Shown: positions 33,649 to 44,927 of the stretch, piece by piece
Layout of the letters: every line of letters starts with the position of its first letter
How positions within the stretch are numbered: the stretch's first letter is position 1
NCBI RefSeq assembly: GCF_900168325.1
Contig: NZ_FVZE01000010.1
Coordinates: 1-64,000 of the forward strand
From: Novosphingobium mathurense
GTDB taxonomy: Bacteria; Pseudomonadota; Alphaproteobacteria; Sphingomonadales; Sphingomonadaceae
Direction of reading: 5' to 3'
DNA: 64,000 bases
Notes under the pieces: model-generated
What the model saw: only the letters and a program-made list of their open reading frames with translations
Database searches by the model: none
What the model was told of the DNA's origin: nothing
Position numbers and translations under genes: made by a program

Positions 33649-35436
33649 TCAGGCCGCGACCCGAAGCTGGTTACGGCCTGCGCGCTTGGCAGCGTAGAGC
33701 GCCATGTCGGCGTTATGGATCATGTCCTCCACCCCCAGCCCGGCGATATGGTAGACGAGGCCGCAACTGATCTGCGTCCGGACTTCCTGCCCGAAGCGCA
33801 TGTCCACCGCTTCACTCGCTACCCGGTCGACGATACGCTTGCAGATGCCTTGCGCCACCTCGCTGTTGTCGGTGCGCAGGAGCAGCACGAACTCGTCACC
33901 GCCGAGGCGCCCGACCACGTCTGTCTCGCGCACTTCGCTGACGAGGCGCGCGGCGATTTCCCTGAGAACGGCGTCGCCGACCAGGTGGCCAAGTTCGTCG
34001 TTGATCGACTTGAACCGGTCGACGTCGATCAGGGCAAGGCTGAGGCCGGTTTCCGGCCTGTCGGCAATGGCAGCCTGAAAGCGCTCCATGAAACCGGCCC
34101 GGTTGAGCACGCCGGTCAGTTCATCGGTCTGGGCTGCGTCGGCCAGTTCGCGCTCGCGCTGCTTGCGCCGCGTGGCATCGAATATCGTGGCGATGGACCC
34201 TGCGAACTGGCCCTCGCTGTCATAGGATGCGGTGAAGGTCGCCTCGATCCAGCGCCCGTTGCCCAGCGGAATTTCGGCGACTGCCTTGCCCTGCGGGTTG
34301 TCGATCGCCTCGACGTGGGCGCTCATCAGCGCATCGGCGCAGTCCTCCCGCAAGTCGAGGATATCCTCGCCGACAAGGTCGGCCGCAGGACGACCGAAGA
34401 TCGAGGAGGCATCGCCCGCGACCTGGGTACAGCGCCCTGCCGGGGAGAAGTTCACGAGCAGGACCGAGGAACGCTCCGCCAGCAGGTGGATCGCGCGTTC
34501 ACGCTCGGCCAGCTTGTCGAGCAGGATGCGGCGCTCATTGAGCGAGGCCGCGATGGGCATGTTGGTGAGCAGGAGAAAGGCGAGATAGAGCTGGAAGAAG
34601 CCTGCTTGGGCCCAGAACCCGTGAACCGAGGCAAGAGACACCGGTCCGACGCCATGCATCGTTGCCAAGGCGCCGATCGCGGCGATCAGCATGACAGCCA
34701 GATTGGTGCCCAGCCAGCCGAGCCGGAATGTAACGAGAATCAGAGGCAGAACCGGCACGAACAGCAGCGGATACGTGCTCTGCGCGAAGACACCCGCCGC
34801 GACTGCGACCACCAATCCCTGCAGGGCCCCCGTCTTGAGTCGCTCGATCCCGGACTTGGAACGGAAGCACTGGACGTAATGGCCCGCAATCAGGGAGTGG
34901 AAGAACGGCGTGAAAATCAGCAGGCCAAGAGCATCGGCTGCAAACCAGATACCGAGCGATTCGCCGATCGGCTGGTCGAACATCAGGTAGGCTGTCAGCG
35001 CGCCGAAACCGGTGCTGGCAGCAGGCGCGATCAGGCCCGCCGCGAGGATGAAGCGGTATACCGAGCCCTTGTCGTGCAGCAACGCATTGTCCGCGCTGAC
35101 GATGCGGCGAAACATCCATGCCGCTATCAGGATCTCCGGCAGGTTGGACATGCCGAGCATAAGCGAGCCGATCCCGGCCCCGCGTATGGCCATGTTCGCC
35201 GCACCGTTACCCAGCAATGCGGCCAACAGGTAGAGCGACCATTCCGAACGCGGCCGCTGCAGCATCATGGCGACCACGACGGCATTCGCGGGCCAGACCG
35301 TAGCGATGCTGCCCTCGTGACTGGTGAGATGGATCGTCACCGCGGCCAGTGCGAAATAGAGACAGGCCGCCGCAAGCGCCTTGCCTGCCGCACGCATCGA
35401 CAAGACTGCCCCGATTGTGTTTGCCACCCATCCCAT
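33649..35436 (-). CDS. MASE1-PAS-GGDEF diguanylate cyclase
   Basis: A 595-residue membrane enzyme that makes cyclic di-GMP. Residues 1-300 are a MASE1-type sensor with about eight membrane helices (SHEGSIATVWPANAVVVAMML). A PAS domain follows (residues about 325-430) and then GGDEF with the intact active site GRLGGDEFVLLL. An inhibitory I-site, RETD, stands five residues before GGDEF, so product feedback is expected. The start may be the Met at 35397. A PilZ protein, a likely receptor for the product, is encoded divergently just upstream. Confidence 0.92.
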   Translation of the reverse strand: MGWVANTIGAVLSMRAAGKALAAACLYFALAAVTIHLTSHEGSIATVWPANAVVVAMMLQRPRSEWSLYLLAALLGNGAANMAIRGAGIGSLMLGMSNLPEILIAAWMFRRIVSADNALLHDKGSVYRFILAAGLIAPAASTGFGALTAYLMFDQPIGESLGIWFAADALGLLIFTPFFHSLIAGHYVQCFRSKSGIERLKTGALQGLVVAVAAGVFAQSTYPLLFVPVLPLILVTFRLGWLGTNLAVMLIAAIGALATMHGVGPVSLASVHGFWAQAGFFQLYLAFLLLTNMPIAASLNERRILLDKLAERERAIHLLAERSSVLLVNFSPAGRCTQVAGDASSIFGRPAADLVGEDILDLREDCADALMSAHVEAIDNPQGKAVAEIPLGNGRWIEATFTASYDSEGQFAGSIATIFDATRRKQRERELADAAQTDELTGVLNRAGFMERFQAAIADRPETGLSLALIDVDRFKSINDELGHLVGDAVLREIAARLVSEVRETDVVGRLGGDEFVLLLRTDNSEVAQGICKRIVDRVASEAVDMRFGQEVRTQISCGLVYHIAGLGVEDMIHNADMALYAAKRAGRNQLRVAA

Positions 35437-35741
35437 GAGTCGAAGAAATAGGCGGGACAGGGTTATCAGCGGGTTAAGCCGACATGGTAAGTCGCTGAAT
35501 TCGTGATGTGTTTACTTGTCACACATGGGAATGCCCGCCGAAATTTCACTTATTTTGCAATCGATTGTGAAAATTTTGCAAGACCGCATCCTCCTTGCCG
35601 AGCGCCCGCAGATCGTGAGGGCGCGCTCCAGGCGATATGCTTAATCGCGATGAAAATTCGCTCTTTCGGCCCCTCCGGACTGAAATTCCGCCCTGCGATA
35701 CCGTAGTTAATGGCCGGAAACATGAACGCCGGAGCATCGAA
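35437..35741. other. Divergent promoter region
   Basis: About 300 bp between the diguanylate cyclase and the PilZ gene. It is relatively AT-rich at 35500-35580, with a CAATCGATTG palindrome and an ATGTGT-N9-ACACAT inverted repeat, and probably holds the two divergent promoters. No gene is supported. Confidence 0.4.
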
Positions 35742-36083
35742 ATGGCCTATCTCGACCCTGAATTCGGATCACCGCCGATCCACCGCCGCGAACCGCGCGA
35801 GCAGGTCGAGATGCTGGCCAAGTTCCGTCGCGACTTCGTAAGCAGCACTGTGCTGCTCAAGGACCTGACGCGCTTCGGCGCGAAAGTCGAAGGCATCGGC
35901 CGCCTCAGCGCCGATGAAGCCGTAAGCCTCGCGCTGCCGGGATGCCGTCCGGCGATGGCCTTCGTCGCCTGGGCCAACGAACACAGCGCCGGTCTGGAAT
36001 TCGCCGATCCGCTGGACAGCCAGATCTTCTCCGATCTCGTCGCACGTTTCGGCCTCGGTCGCAGCGCGGCGGCGCCGGCCTGA
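35742..36083 (+). CDS. PilZ domain protein
   Basis: 113 residues. The PilZ c-di-GMP motifs are RREPREQ (RxxxR, residues about 15-20) and DLTRFGAKVEG (Dx(S/T)xxG). The protein is essentially one domain, so it probably acts by binding a partner. GGAG lies 8 nt before the ATG. The diguanylate cyclase next door suggests a shared signalling circuit, as inference. Confidence 0.82.
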   Translation: MAYLDPEFGSPPIHRREPREQVEMLAKFRRDFVSSTVLLKDLTRFGAKVEGIGRLSADEAVSLALPGCRPAMAFVAWANEHSAGLEFADPLDSQIFSDLVARFGLGRSAAAPA

Positions 36084-36120
36084 TCGCCGGAGACAGCGCG
36101 CGGCGCTGCCCGGCACGCTT

Positions 36121-37176
36121 TCAGCTCACCGCCGGTTCGAGGATCGCGATCGTCCCTGCATCGGCGTCGATCTCGGCCATGACGCCGACCGGCACGCTCA
36201 CCTGCCCGGCGATATGACCGATGGCAGCGCCCTGGAAAGCCGGCACTCCCAGTGCGGAGAACTGGCGATCGAGCACCTCGTAGATCGTGAAGTTCGAATA
36301 GCCGCCATCGGGATTGCTGCAGCCGGTGCACTGCCCGAAGACGACGCCCGCGACCTTTGCCAGAATGCCCGATAGGGCGAGCTGCGTCAGCATCCGGTCG
36401 ATGCGGTACTCCGCCTCGTTGGTATCCTCCAGAAACAGGATCGCACCGTCAAAGTCGGGCAGGTAGGGCGTACCCACCAGAGCCGCGAGGACGGTAAGAT
36501 TGCCACCGATCAACCGGCCGCGCGCCTTTCCGCCCCGGAAGGTCCGCACCCGCTCGCCGCGGCGGCCGAGGTAGGGCCCGACATGCCCCGGCACGGCATA
36601 TGTCGGCGTCGCCCCGTCGAAAGCCAGCGCGCGGAACGACTCCCACGCCGCCGGGGGCCAGGATGCCGAAGCGTTCGGCCCATGAATGCCGGGCACCCCG
36701 GTCCGCGCGGCGAAGGCGAGGTGGAGCGCGGTATTGTCGCTGAACCCGGCGAACAGCTTGGGCGTGCGGGCAATTGCGCCGAAATCGAGCCAGGGCAGGA
36801 TCCGCGCAGAGCCCCAGCCGCCGCGCACGGCCATGATCGCGCGCACCCCGTCGTCGGCGAACATCGCCATGAGGTCACTGGCGCGGTTCTTGTCCGATCC
36901 GGCGAGATAGCCTTCGCGATCCAGCATGTGCGGCGCGGCCCTGGGCTCCAGCCCCATGGCCCGCACGGCCTCCTCGATCTCCTCCAACCCGAAGCGGTCG
37001 CCGATGAAGCCGGCCGGAGCGACGAGGCCCAGCACGTCCCCCTGACGCAGACGCGGCGGCTTTTGCGGGCCTGACGTCCTGTCCGGTCTTGCCGACATGG
37101 CAGGGGCGGCGAGCGTGGCGGCGGCAACGCCTAGGCCCATCAGCGCGCCGCGCCGCGAAAGGTCGGTGATCGTCAT
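36121..37176 (-). CDS. LD-carboxypeptidase (S66 family), exported
   Basis: 351 residues. A twin-arginine-like signal (LSRRGALMGLGVAAATLAAPAMSA) precedes an S66 peptidase domain: GDVLGLVAPAGFIGD, VRGGWGSARILPWLDF, the nucleophile region FAGFSDNTALHLAF, and FLEDTNEAEYRIDRML with the catalytic Glu. Family members cut the L,D bond of murein tetrapeptides during peptidoglycan recycling. Export through Tat would place it in the periplasm, whereas E. coli LdcA is cytosolic. Confidence 0.9.
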   Translation of the reverse strand: MTITDLSRRGALMGLGVAAATLAAPAMSARPDRTSGPQKPPRLRQGDVLGLVAPAGFIGDRFGLEEIEEAVRAMGLEPRAAPHMLDREGYLAGSDKNRASDLMAMFADDGVRAIMAVRGGWGSARILPWLDFGAIARTPKLFAGFSDNTALHLAFAARTGVPGIHGPNASASWPPAAWESFRALAFDGATPTYAVPGHVGPYLGRRGERVRTFRGGKARGRLIGGNLTVLAALVGTPYLPDFDGAILFLEDTNEAEYRIDRMLTQLALSGILAKVAGVVFGQCTGCSNPDGGYSNFTIYEVLDRQFSALGVPAFQGAAIGHIAGQVSVPVGVMAEIDADAGTIAILEPAVS

Positions 37177-37290
37177 GGCGCAAGCCTAGCCGCACCAGCC
37201 CGGGCAGGCGAGTCCCCGTCCGTTCGCAAGAGTTTAATATGATGCGGCTATTCTCTCGACGGAAGCCGATCGAACCTCCATCTAGGGCAT

Positions 37291-38166
37291 ATGACCGAAG
37301 AAGAAGAAAAGAAGATAGCCGACCGCCGCTTTTACAAGGCGGAGCAGGAAGCCTCCTTCGCCGACCAGCAGGAAGGCACCCTGCAGACTCAGAACCCGGC
37401 CTATCGGCTGGCATTCCAGGACACCGAATTCCTGCTGCGCGACGAGCTGCGGCCGGTGCGTTTCCAGCTGGAACTGCTCAAGCCGGAAATGTTGCTCGAA
37501 GAAGCGAACATCGGCTCGACTCTCGTCATGTACGGATCGGCCCGCATCCCCGCGCCCGACGAGTGCGACGCCCTGCTGGCGAAGGCGAGGAACGAGCGGG
37601 AAAAGAAAATTGCCGAGCGGCTGGTCGCCAAGTCGAAGTACTATGACGAGGCCCGCAAGCTCGCCCAGCTCGCCAGCAAGTGCGCAGTGGTCGAAAAAGG
37701 CATGCGCCAGTTCGTCGTCTGCTCGGGCGGCGGGCCGTCGATCATGGAAGCGGCCAACCGGGGTGCAGCAGACGTCGGCGCCGAATCGCTGGGCCTGAAC
37801 ATCGTCCTGCCGCACGAGCAGGCGCCCAACCCCTACGTGACGCCGCGCCTGTCCTTCCAGTTCCACTATTTCGCGCTGCGCAAGATGCACTTCCTGCTGC
37901 GCGCCCGCGCCGTCGCGGTGTTCCCGGGCGGGTTCGGTACGCTCGACGAGTTCCTGGAACTGCTGACGCTGATCCAGACAGGCAAGATGAAGCCGATCCC
38001 GATCCTGCTCTATGGCCGCGAATTCTGGGAACGGATCATCAATTTCGAGGCCCTGGCCGAGGAAGGCACGATCAATGCCAGCGACCTCGACCTGTTCCAC
38101 TGGTGCGAAACCGGAGAGGACGGCTGGGCCAAGATCCGCGAATTCTACGACCTCGACTGCGGCTAG
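37291..38166 (+). CDS. LOG family protein (TIGR00730-like)
   Basis: 291 residues. A Rossmann-like domain holds CSGGGPSIMEAANRGA and the PGGFGTLDEFLELLTLIQTGK motif of lysine-decarboxylase-like/LOG proteins, many of which are cytokinin-riboside 5'-monophosphate phosphoribohydrolases or nucleotide hydrolases. An N-terminal charged helical extension of about 75 residues precedes the core, as in the longer subgroup. The substrate in this organism is not known. Confidence 0.88.
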   Translation: MTEEEEKKIADRRFYKAEQEASFADQQEGTLQTQNPAYRLAFQDTEFLLRDELRPVRFQLELLKPEMLLEEANIGSTLVMYGSARIPAPDECDALLAKARNEREKKIAERLVAKSKYYDEARKLAQLASKCAVVEKGMRQFVVCSGGGPSIMEAANRGAADVGAESLGLNIVLPHEQAPNPYVTPRLSFQFHYFALRKMHFLLRARAVAVFPGGFGTLDEFLELLTLIQTGKMKPIPILLYGREFWERIINFEALAEEGTINASDLDLFHWCETGEDGWAKIREFYDLDCG

Positions 38167-38190
38167 CAGGCGGCCGGCAGCCAGCGGAGA

Positions 38191-38937
38191 TCAGCGGACC
38201 GCGTGATGTCCCAACGGTCCGTTGCCCGCGCCGAATTCCGGCGCGTTGAGCAGGGCCGCGCGCACGAAGTCGCGGGCGTCCTCGATGGCTTCCTCAAGCG
38301 TGGAGCCCTGCGCGAGAAAGGTCGCGATGGCGCTGGACATCGTGCAGCCGGTACCGTGGTTGTGGCGCGTATCGATCCGCGATCCTTCCCAGACGACCGG
38401 CTCGCTGCCCGGCACGATCAACCGGTCTTCGACCGTTTCGCCTTCGGCGTCCCCGCCCTTCGCAAGATAGGCCGCGCCGCGCGATGCCATCGACTCGGGC
38501 CCGCCAAGTGCCGCCAGTTCGCCGATGTTCGGCGTGGTCAGCGTAGCAAGGCGGATCAGCCGTTCGAACGCGGCGACAGTTTCCTTGTCCGCCAGCGTCG
38601 ATCCGCTCGTCGAGACCATGACCGGATCGAAGATCACCGGCACGTCCAGCCCTTCCAGGCGATCTGCGACCAGTTCCGCAATCTTCGCCGAACCCAGCAT
38701 GCCGATCTTCACCGCGTCGACACCGATGTCGGTAATGCACGCATCGATCTGCGCCGCGACCAGTTCGGGCGAAAGTGCCTCGATAGCCTGGACACCGAGC
38801 GTGTTCTGCGCCGTGATCGCGGTGATCGCGGTCATGCCATAGCCGCCCAGCACGGTGATCGTCTTGATGTCGGCCTGGATGCCTGCGCCGCCCGAGCTGT
38901 CGGAACCGGCAATGGCAAGGATACGAGCTGGCTTCAT
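38191..38937 (-). CDS. thiD: Hydroxymethylpyrimidine/phosphomethylpyrimidine kinase
   Basis: A 248-residue kinase of the thiamine pathway, phosphorylating HMP and HMP-P. It shows IAGSDSSGGAGIQADIKTITVLGGYG at the N-terminus and the anion-hole motif NHGTGCTMSSAIATFLAQG near the C-terminus. No TPP riboswitch is recognisable in the short upstream region. Confidence 0.94.
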   Translation of the reverse strand: MKPARILAIAGSDSSGGAGIQADIKTITVLGGYGMTAITAITAQNTLGVQAIEALSPELVAAQIDACITDIGVDAVKIGMLGSAKIAELVADRLEGLDVPVIFDPVMVSTSGSTLADKETVAAFERLIRLATLTTPNIGELAALGGPESMASRGAAYLAKGGDAEGETVEDRLIVPGSEPVVWEGSRIDTRHNHGTGCTMSSAIATFLAQGSTLEEAIEDARDFVRAALLNAPEFGAGNGPLGHHAVR

Positions 38938-39052
38938 CGGATAATCTCTACCGCACGTCCACAGGCAGGCTCAGGGCGAACGGTTCGGGGTCTGCACAAG
39001 GCCCCGGAGCGTGCCGAGCCTGTCGCTGCACCTGCGGGGGGAAATATCTCCC

Positions 39053-39280
39053 TTAGGCCTTGTACCGCCTCTGCGTCGAGGGGGGATGCGCCGCATGATG
39101 CTTTTTGGCCCGCGTCGGACGGTCGGTAAGCTCGCCGCCGCAGTTGGGACACATGTCATCGAGGTCGTCCGCGCATTCGGCGCAGAAAGTGCATTCGAAG
39201 CTGCAGATGAAGGCGCCGGGCGCCTCTGCCGGCAGATCGGTGCCGCAGCGTTCGCAATCGGGGCGCATTTCGAGGGTCAT
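39053..39280 (-). CDS. DUF1272 zinc-binding protein
   Basis: 75 residues with a Cys-rich zinc-ribbon-like pattern (CERCGTDL, CSFECTFCAEC, CPNCGGEL), the hallmark of DUF1272. Function unknown. It starts at the last base of the glmM stop, so the two genes are translationally coupled. Confidence 0.88.
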   Translation of the reverse strand: MTLEMRPDCERCGTDLPAEAPGAFICSFECTFCAECADDLDDMCPNCGGELTDRPTRAKKHHAAHPPSTQRRYKA

Positions 39281-40620
39281 CAGACGGTCGCCTCTTCCAC
39301 GGCCGAGCAGATCGAGGCGACTGCCGCCTCGACTTCGCCGGCATCGTCGCCTTCGGCCATCACGCGGATCACCGGCTCGGTGCCCGATGGGCGAATCACC
39401 AACCGGCCCTTGCCCGCGAGCGAAGCTTCGGCATCGGCGATCGCGGCCTTGACCCGGTCGACCTCCAGCGGCTTGCCGCCCGAGAAGCGCACGTTGCGCA
39501 AAAGCTGCGGCACAGGGTCGAACAGGTGCAGCAATTCGCTGGCCCGCTTGCCCGACTTGACCAGCGCGGCGAGCACCTGCAGCGCAGCGACGGTGCCGTC
39601 CCCGGTGGTCGCATGGTCGAGCAGGATCATGTGTCCGGACTGTTCGCCGCCGACATTGTAGTCAGCGCTGCGCATTTTCTCGAGGACGTGGCGGTCGCCG
39701 ACCTTGGTGCGCACCAGATCCAGCCCGCGCTCCTGAAGGAAGCGTTCGAGCCCGAGGTTGGACATGACCGTGGCCACCACGCCGCCGCCGGTCAGGCGCC
39801 CCTGTTCCGCCCACTGGCTGCCGATCAGCGCCATGATCTGGTCGCCGTCGACCGTCTGGCCCTTCTCATCGACGACGATCAGGCGGTCGGCATCGCCGTC
39901 GAGCGCGATGCCGATGTCCGCGCCGGAAGAAACCACCGTTTCCTGCAACAGCGCCGGATGGGTCGAACCGCAGCGTGCGTTGATGTTCTTGCCATTGGGA
40001 TTGACCCCGACCGCGACGATTTCCGCGCCCAGTTCCCAGAAGGCCGAAGGAGCGACCTGGTAGGCCGCACCATTGGCGCAATCGATCGCGATCTTTAGCC
40101 CGTCGAGGCGAATGTCCTCGGGCAGCGAGCGCTTGACTGCGTGGATGTAGCGCCCGCGCGCGTCGTCGATGCGGCGGGCCCGCCCGATATCCTCGGCATC
40201 GGCAAGCGCAAGGTCCTGCCCGAGCATTGCCTCGATCGCCAGTTCGTCCTCGTCGGAGAGCTTGTAGCCATCCGGGCCGAACAGCTTGATGCCGTTATCC
40301 TGGTAGGGGTTGTGGCTGGCCGAGATCATCACCCCGACATCGGCGCGCAGTTCGCGCGTGAGCAGGGCCACCGCGGGTGTCGGCATCGGCCCGAGCAGGA
40401 CCACGTCCATGCCCACGCTGGTAAATCCGGCGACCATCGCATTTTCGAGCATATAGCCGGACAGGCGCGTGTCCTTGCCGATCACCACGCGGTGCCGGTG
40501 GTCGCCGCGCAAAAAGCGGCTGCCTGCGGCCTGCCCCACTTTCATGGCGGTGGCGGCGGTCATCGCCCCCTGGTTGGTGCGCCCGCGAATGCCGTCGGTG
40601 CCGAAGAACTGCTTGCCCAT
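39280..40620 (-). CDS. glmM: Phosphoglucosamine mutase
   Basis: 446 residues, converting glucosamine-6-phosphate to glucosamine-1-phosphate for UDP-GlcNAc synthesis. It shows the start KQFFGTDGIRG, the phosphoserine loop ISASHNPYQDNGIKLFG, the metal site DGDADRLIVVD and the phosphate-binding IRPSGTEPVIRVMAEG. The start at 40620 is the standard family start; an upstream extension is not conserved. Confidence 0.96.
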   Translation of the reverse strand: MGKQFFGTDGIRGRTNQGAMTAATAMKVGQAAGSRFLRGDHRHRVVIGKDTRLSGYMLENAMVAGFTSVGMDVVLLGPMPTPAVALLTRELRADVGVMISASHNPYQDNGIKLFGPDGYKLSDEDELAIEAMLGQDLALADAEDIGRARRIDDARGRYIHAVKRSLPEDIRLDGLKIAIDCANGAAYQVAPSAFWELGAEIVAVGVNPNGKNINARCGSTHPALLQETVVSSGADIGIALDGDADRLIVVDEKGQTVDGDQIMALIGSQWAEQGRLTGGGVVATVMSNLGLERFLQERGLDLVRTKVGDRHVLEKMRSADYNVGGEQSGHMILLDHATTGDGTVAALQVLAALVKSGKRASELLHLFDPVPQLLRNVRFSGGKPLEVDRVKAAIADAEASLAGKGRLVIRPSGTEPVIRVMAEGDDAGEVEAAVASICSAVEEATV

Positions 40621-40770
40621 GCTCAAGATCGCTATCAATTGTGTTGTCGGTCTTGCCCTTGCGGGCAAATTGCCATGTCGCGCAACTTCGTTAATGTCTG
40701 TTGCCCGATAAGGCCAGTCATTGGTGCGATCCTGAGCAACGAGACATCCCGAAAAGGCAGCGCGTCACGG

Positions 40771-42006
40771 ATGCCGGAGATCCGCGTCCCCGGCCTGCTG
40801 ACGCTTGCCGGTCTCGTCGCGGGTCTGGTTTGCGGCGCGCTGCTCGCAGGCTCGCCGCAGATGGACTCTGCGCTCGCGATTGCCGGACCGGTGGGCACGC
40901 TGTGGCTGCAGGCCCTCAAGATGACGATCCTGCCGCTCGTCGCCGGCCTGCTGTTCACGGGTATCGTCGAGACTGCCGCCGCAGCCCGCGCCGAGGCCAT
41001 GGCGAAGCGCACGATGGGCTTCATCTTCGGCTCGCTTGCATTCAGCGCCTTCGTCGGCGCGACGGTCATGCCGCTGCTGCTGTCTTTCAGCCCGCCCCCC
41101 GAAGGCGTCGCCGTGCCCGGGACCCAGGCCCCGCCGCAAGTGCCCGGCATCGGCGACTTCCTGCTCTCGATCATGCCGACCAATGTCGTGACCTCGGCTG
41201 CGAACGATGCCCTGCTCCCGGTCATCATCTTCGTCGCCCTGTTCGCCATCGCCTCCTTGCGGCTCGACGAAGCGCCGCGCCGGCAACTCGCCCTGCTGTT
41301 CGAAGGGCTGGCCGGGGCGATGATGGTCCTGATCGGCTGGGTCCTGAAAGTCGCGCCGATCGGCGTCTTCGCCCTCGGCCTCGGCCTTGCCGCGCGCAGC
41401 GGCCTCGCCGCGATCGGCGCGCTGGCGCACTACATGGTCCTGGTCAGCACCTGCGGGGCCGTGTTCCTGGTCCTTGCCTACCCGCTAGCTGCCGTGATCG
41501 CGCGCAAGTCGCCGGGCCGGTTCGCGGCGGCGGTCCTGCCCGCGCAAGTCGTCGCCATTTCCACCCAGTCCTCGCTCGCCAGCCTGCCGACGATGCTCGC
41601 CTCGTGCCGCCGGCTGGGCGTCGCAACGACGACAGCCGAATTTGTCCTGCCGCTGGCCGTGACCATCTTTCGCGCGACGAGCCCGGCGATGAACGTGGGC
41701 GTCGTCATCTATGCCGCGCACCTGGCCGGGGCAGAGCTGCATCCCGGCGCCATCGCCGCCGGGGCCTTCGTCGCCTTCCTCACCACCTTCGGTTCGGTCT
41801 CGCTGCCCGGCACGGTCAGCTTCATTGCTTCCACCGCGCCGATCGCCGCGGCCATGGGCGTGCCGCTCTGGCCGCTGGCAGTGCTGGTCGCGGTGGAGAT
41901 GCTGCCCGACATCATGCGCACGGTCGGGAACGTCACCATGGACGTTGCGGTCACGGCGAGCGTAGATATCCCTCGGCAGAGCGCACCTGCCGCGACAGAG
42001 GACTAA
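40771..42006 (+). CDS. Dicarboxylate/amino acid:cation symporter (DAACS family)
   Basis: 411 residues with about eight membrane helices and two re-entrant loops. It contains the serine-rich loop STQSSLASLP and the cation/substrate region FRATSPAMNVGVVIYAA of the GltP/DctA-type family. It probably takes up C4-dicarboxylates or glutamate/aspartate with Na+ or H+. It starts 150 bp from the divergent glmM. Confidence 0.88.
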   Translation: MPEIRVPGLLTLAGLVAGLVCGALLAGSPQMDSALAIAGPVGTLWLQALKMTILPLVAGLLFTGIVETAAAARAEAMAKRTMGFIFGSLAFSAFVGATVMPLLLSFSPPPEGVAVPGTQAPPQVPGIGDFLLSIMPTNVVTSAANDALLPVIIFVALFAIASLRLDEAPRRQLALLFEGLAGAMMVLIGWVLKVAPIGVFALGLGLAARSGLAAIGALAHYMVLVSTCGAVFLVLAYPLAAVIARKSPGRFAAAVLPAQVVAISTQSSLASLPTMLASCRRLGVATTTAEFVLPLAVTIFRATSPAMNVGVVIYAAHLAGAELHPGAIAAGAFVAFLTTFGSVSLPGTVSFIASTAPIAAAMGVPLWPLAVLVAVEMLPDIMRTVGNVTMDVAVTASVDIPRQSAPAATED

Positions 42007-42106
42007 ATCTGGGGCTACAGGCCATGGGGCAACACCCCATCTTGCCCCCGCGAGAGTCTCGACCTAGAGGGCCCGAAAACTCCCATCACTGCAGGAAACC
42101 ACCGTC

Positions 42107-43699
<1,593 letters not shown>

Positions 43700-43718
43700 T
43701 ACCGGAGCCGGGACGGCC

Positions 43719-43922
43719 ATGTGGCTGCACTGGCTCGGACCGCTTCTGGGACTGGCCTTCCTGGCCGGTCTGGTTTCCGCTGCCGTGCTCCTTCGCCTTG
43801 GCAAGGTGCACGGCAGACGGCGGATCCTTGCCACCGCGGCGCTGCCTTTCGGATGCCTCGCCGTCCCGCTGCTCGGCCTGTCGATACTGGCCGTCGCAGG
43901 CTGGGCCTTCCGCCCCGGCTGA
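43719..43922 (+). CDS. Small two-helix membrane protein
   Basis: 67 residues with two hydrophobic helices (WLGPLLGLAFLAGLVSAAVLL and ILATAALPFGCLAVPLLGLSILAVAGW). GGAG-like sequence precedes the ATG, 19 nt after purH. It probably shares the purH transcript. Function unknown. Confidence 0.6.
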   Translation: MWLHWLGPLLGLAFLAGLVSAAVLLRLGKVHGRRRILATAALPFGCLAVPLLGLSILAVAGWAFRPG

Positions 43923-44122
43923 CCGCACCGCCGGCCATCCCGGCAGAAACCGGCGCGAAACCACGTGCGCCTCTTCCGGCCCTCATTGTTCCCTCCATTC
44001 ATCGCAAGCGGCGAGCGACTGATCGCAGCATCATGCGAAATGTGGGTTTATTCACTGGACCGAAAGCACTTTGGCGGCATGTGGGCCGCATCGAAATCGA
44101 ACTACGGATTGCTACGCAGGAC

Positions 44123-44272
44123 ATGGGACTCTTCAAGGCCGACTTCTACCGCTTCTTCGCTCTCGGGTTCGCCGGGGGCGCACTGCTGGTGTTCGGTTCG
44201 ATGGGCCTTCACCACAGCAGTTCGCTGGCCGACAACATCGTCCCGCCCGCCGAGGCCGCGACGACGCGCTGA
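44123..44272 (+). CDS. Small single-helix membrane protein
   Basis: 49 residues (MGLFKADFYRFFALGFAGGA...), with one membrane helix and a short Ala/Pro tail ending EAATTR. This pattern of a short basic start, one helix and a periplasmic AEAA-type end recurs as a conserved small protein in sphingomonads, from memory. A longer start at 44033 in the same frame is less likely. AGGA precedes the ATG. Confidence 0.6.
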   Translation: MGLFKADFYRFFALGFAGGALLVFGSMGLHHSSSLADNIVPPAEAATTR

Positions 44273-44352
44273 GGCGCGACGCCGGACAGGCCGGAGCCTC
44301 TTGCCGGCCCGCCGCGATTGCTTCCCGCCGGTTCCGGCCCCATATTGCGGCC

Positions 44353-44814
44353 ATGGCGACACGACACGTACATCACGAACATTCGGGCGAAGGGCTCGTC
44401 AAGGCGGCGCAGTCCGCGCTTCTCAAGGCCGGCGAGCAGTGGACCGAAATGCGCGCCGACGTCTTTGCCGCGCTGGCGGAACATGACCGCCCGGCCTCAG
44501 CCTACGACCTGGCCGAAAACGTCTCGGCGCTGCGCGGCAAGCGCGTCGCGCCCAACAGCGTCTATCGCATCCTCGACCTCTTCGTGCGCACCAACCTGGC
44601 CCGGCGGGTCGAAAGCGCCAATGCCTATGTCGCCAACAGCCACCCCGGCTGCCGCCACGACTGCATCTTCCTGATCTGCGATTCCTGCGGCCAGATCGTG
44701 CATATCGACGATGATCGGCTGACCGGTTCGCTGATCGCCGCGGCGCGTGACGCGGGCTTCGCCGATGTGCGCCCGGTGGTGGAACTGCGCGGAACCTGCG
44801 CGGCCTGCAGCTGA
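44353..44814 (+). CDS. Fur-family regulator, Zur-like
   Basis: 153 residues. A winged-helix N-terminal domain (WTEMRADVFAALAEHDRPASAYDLAENVSALRGKRVAPNSVYRILDLFVR) is followed by a zinc-binding dimer domain with CIFLICDSCGQIV and a C-terminal GTCAAC, giving the structural CxxC pairs. The His-rich N-terminus (RHVHHEH) and sequence style favour the zinc sensor Zur. No Zur target is identified in the window. Confidence 0.85.
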   Translation: MATRHVHHEHSGEGLVKAAQSALLKAGEQWTEMRADVFAALAEHDRPASAYDLAENVSALRGKRVAPNSVYRILDLFVRTNLARRVESANAYVANSHPGCRHDCIFLICDSCGQIVHIDDDRLTGSLIAAARDAGFADVRPVVELRGTCAACS

Positions 44815-44927
44815 CCCGGCGCCGACGCCCCGACGTGCGCCAAGCCCCTCGCGGCCTTGCGAAGTTGTCCGCCATGCGGCAGGGCAGCGTATTCGACTCC
44901 TGCCCGCAATCCGTGTAGACACGATCC

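Noticed and set aside
38938..39052. TPP riboswitch upstream of thiD
   Set aside because: The conserved CTGAGA and ACCTGA elements are missing, and the interval is short and holds a degenerate REP-like repeat.
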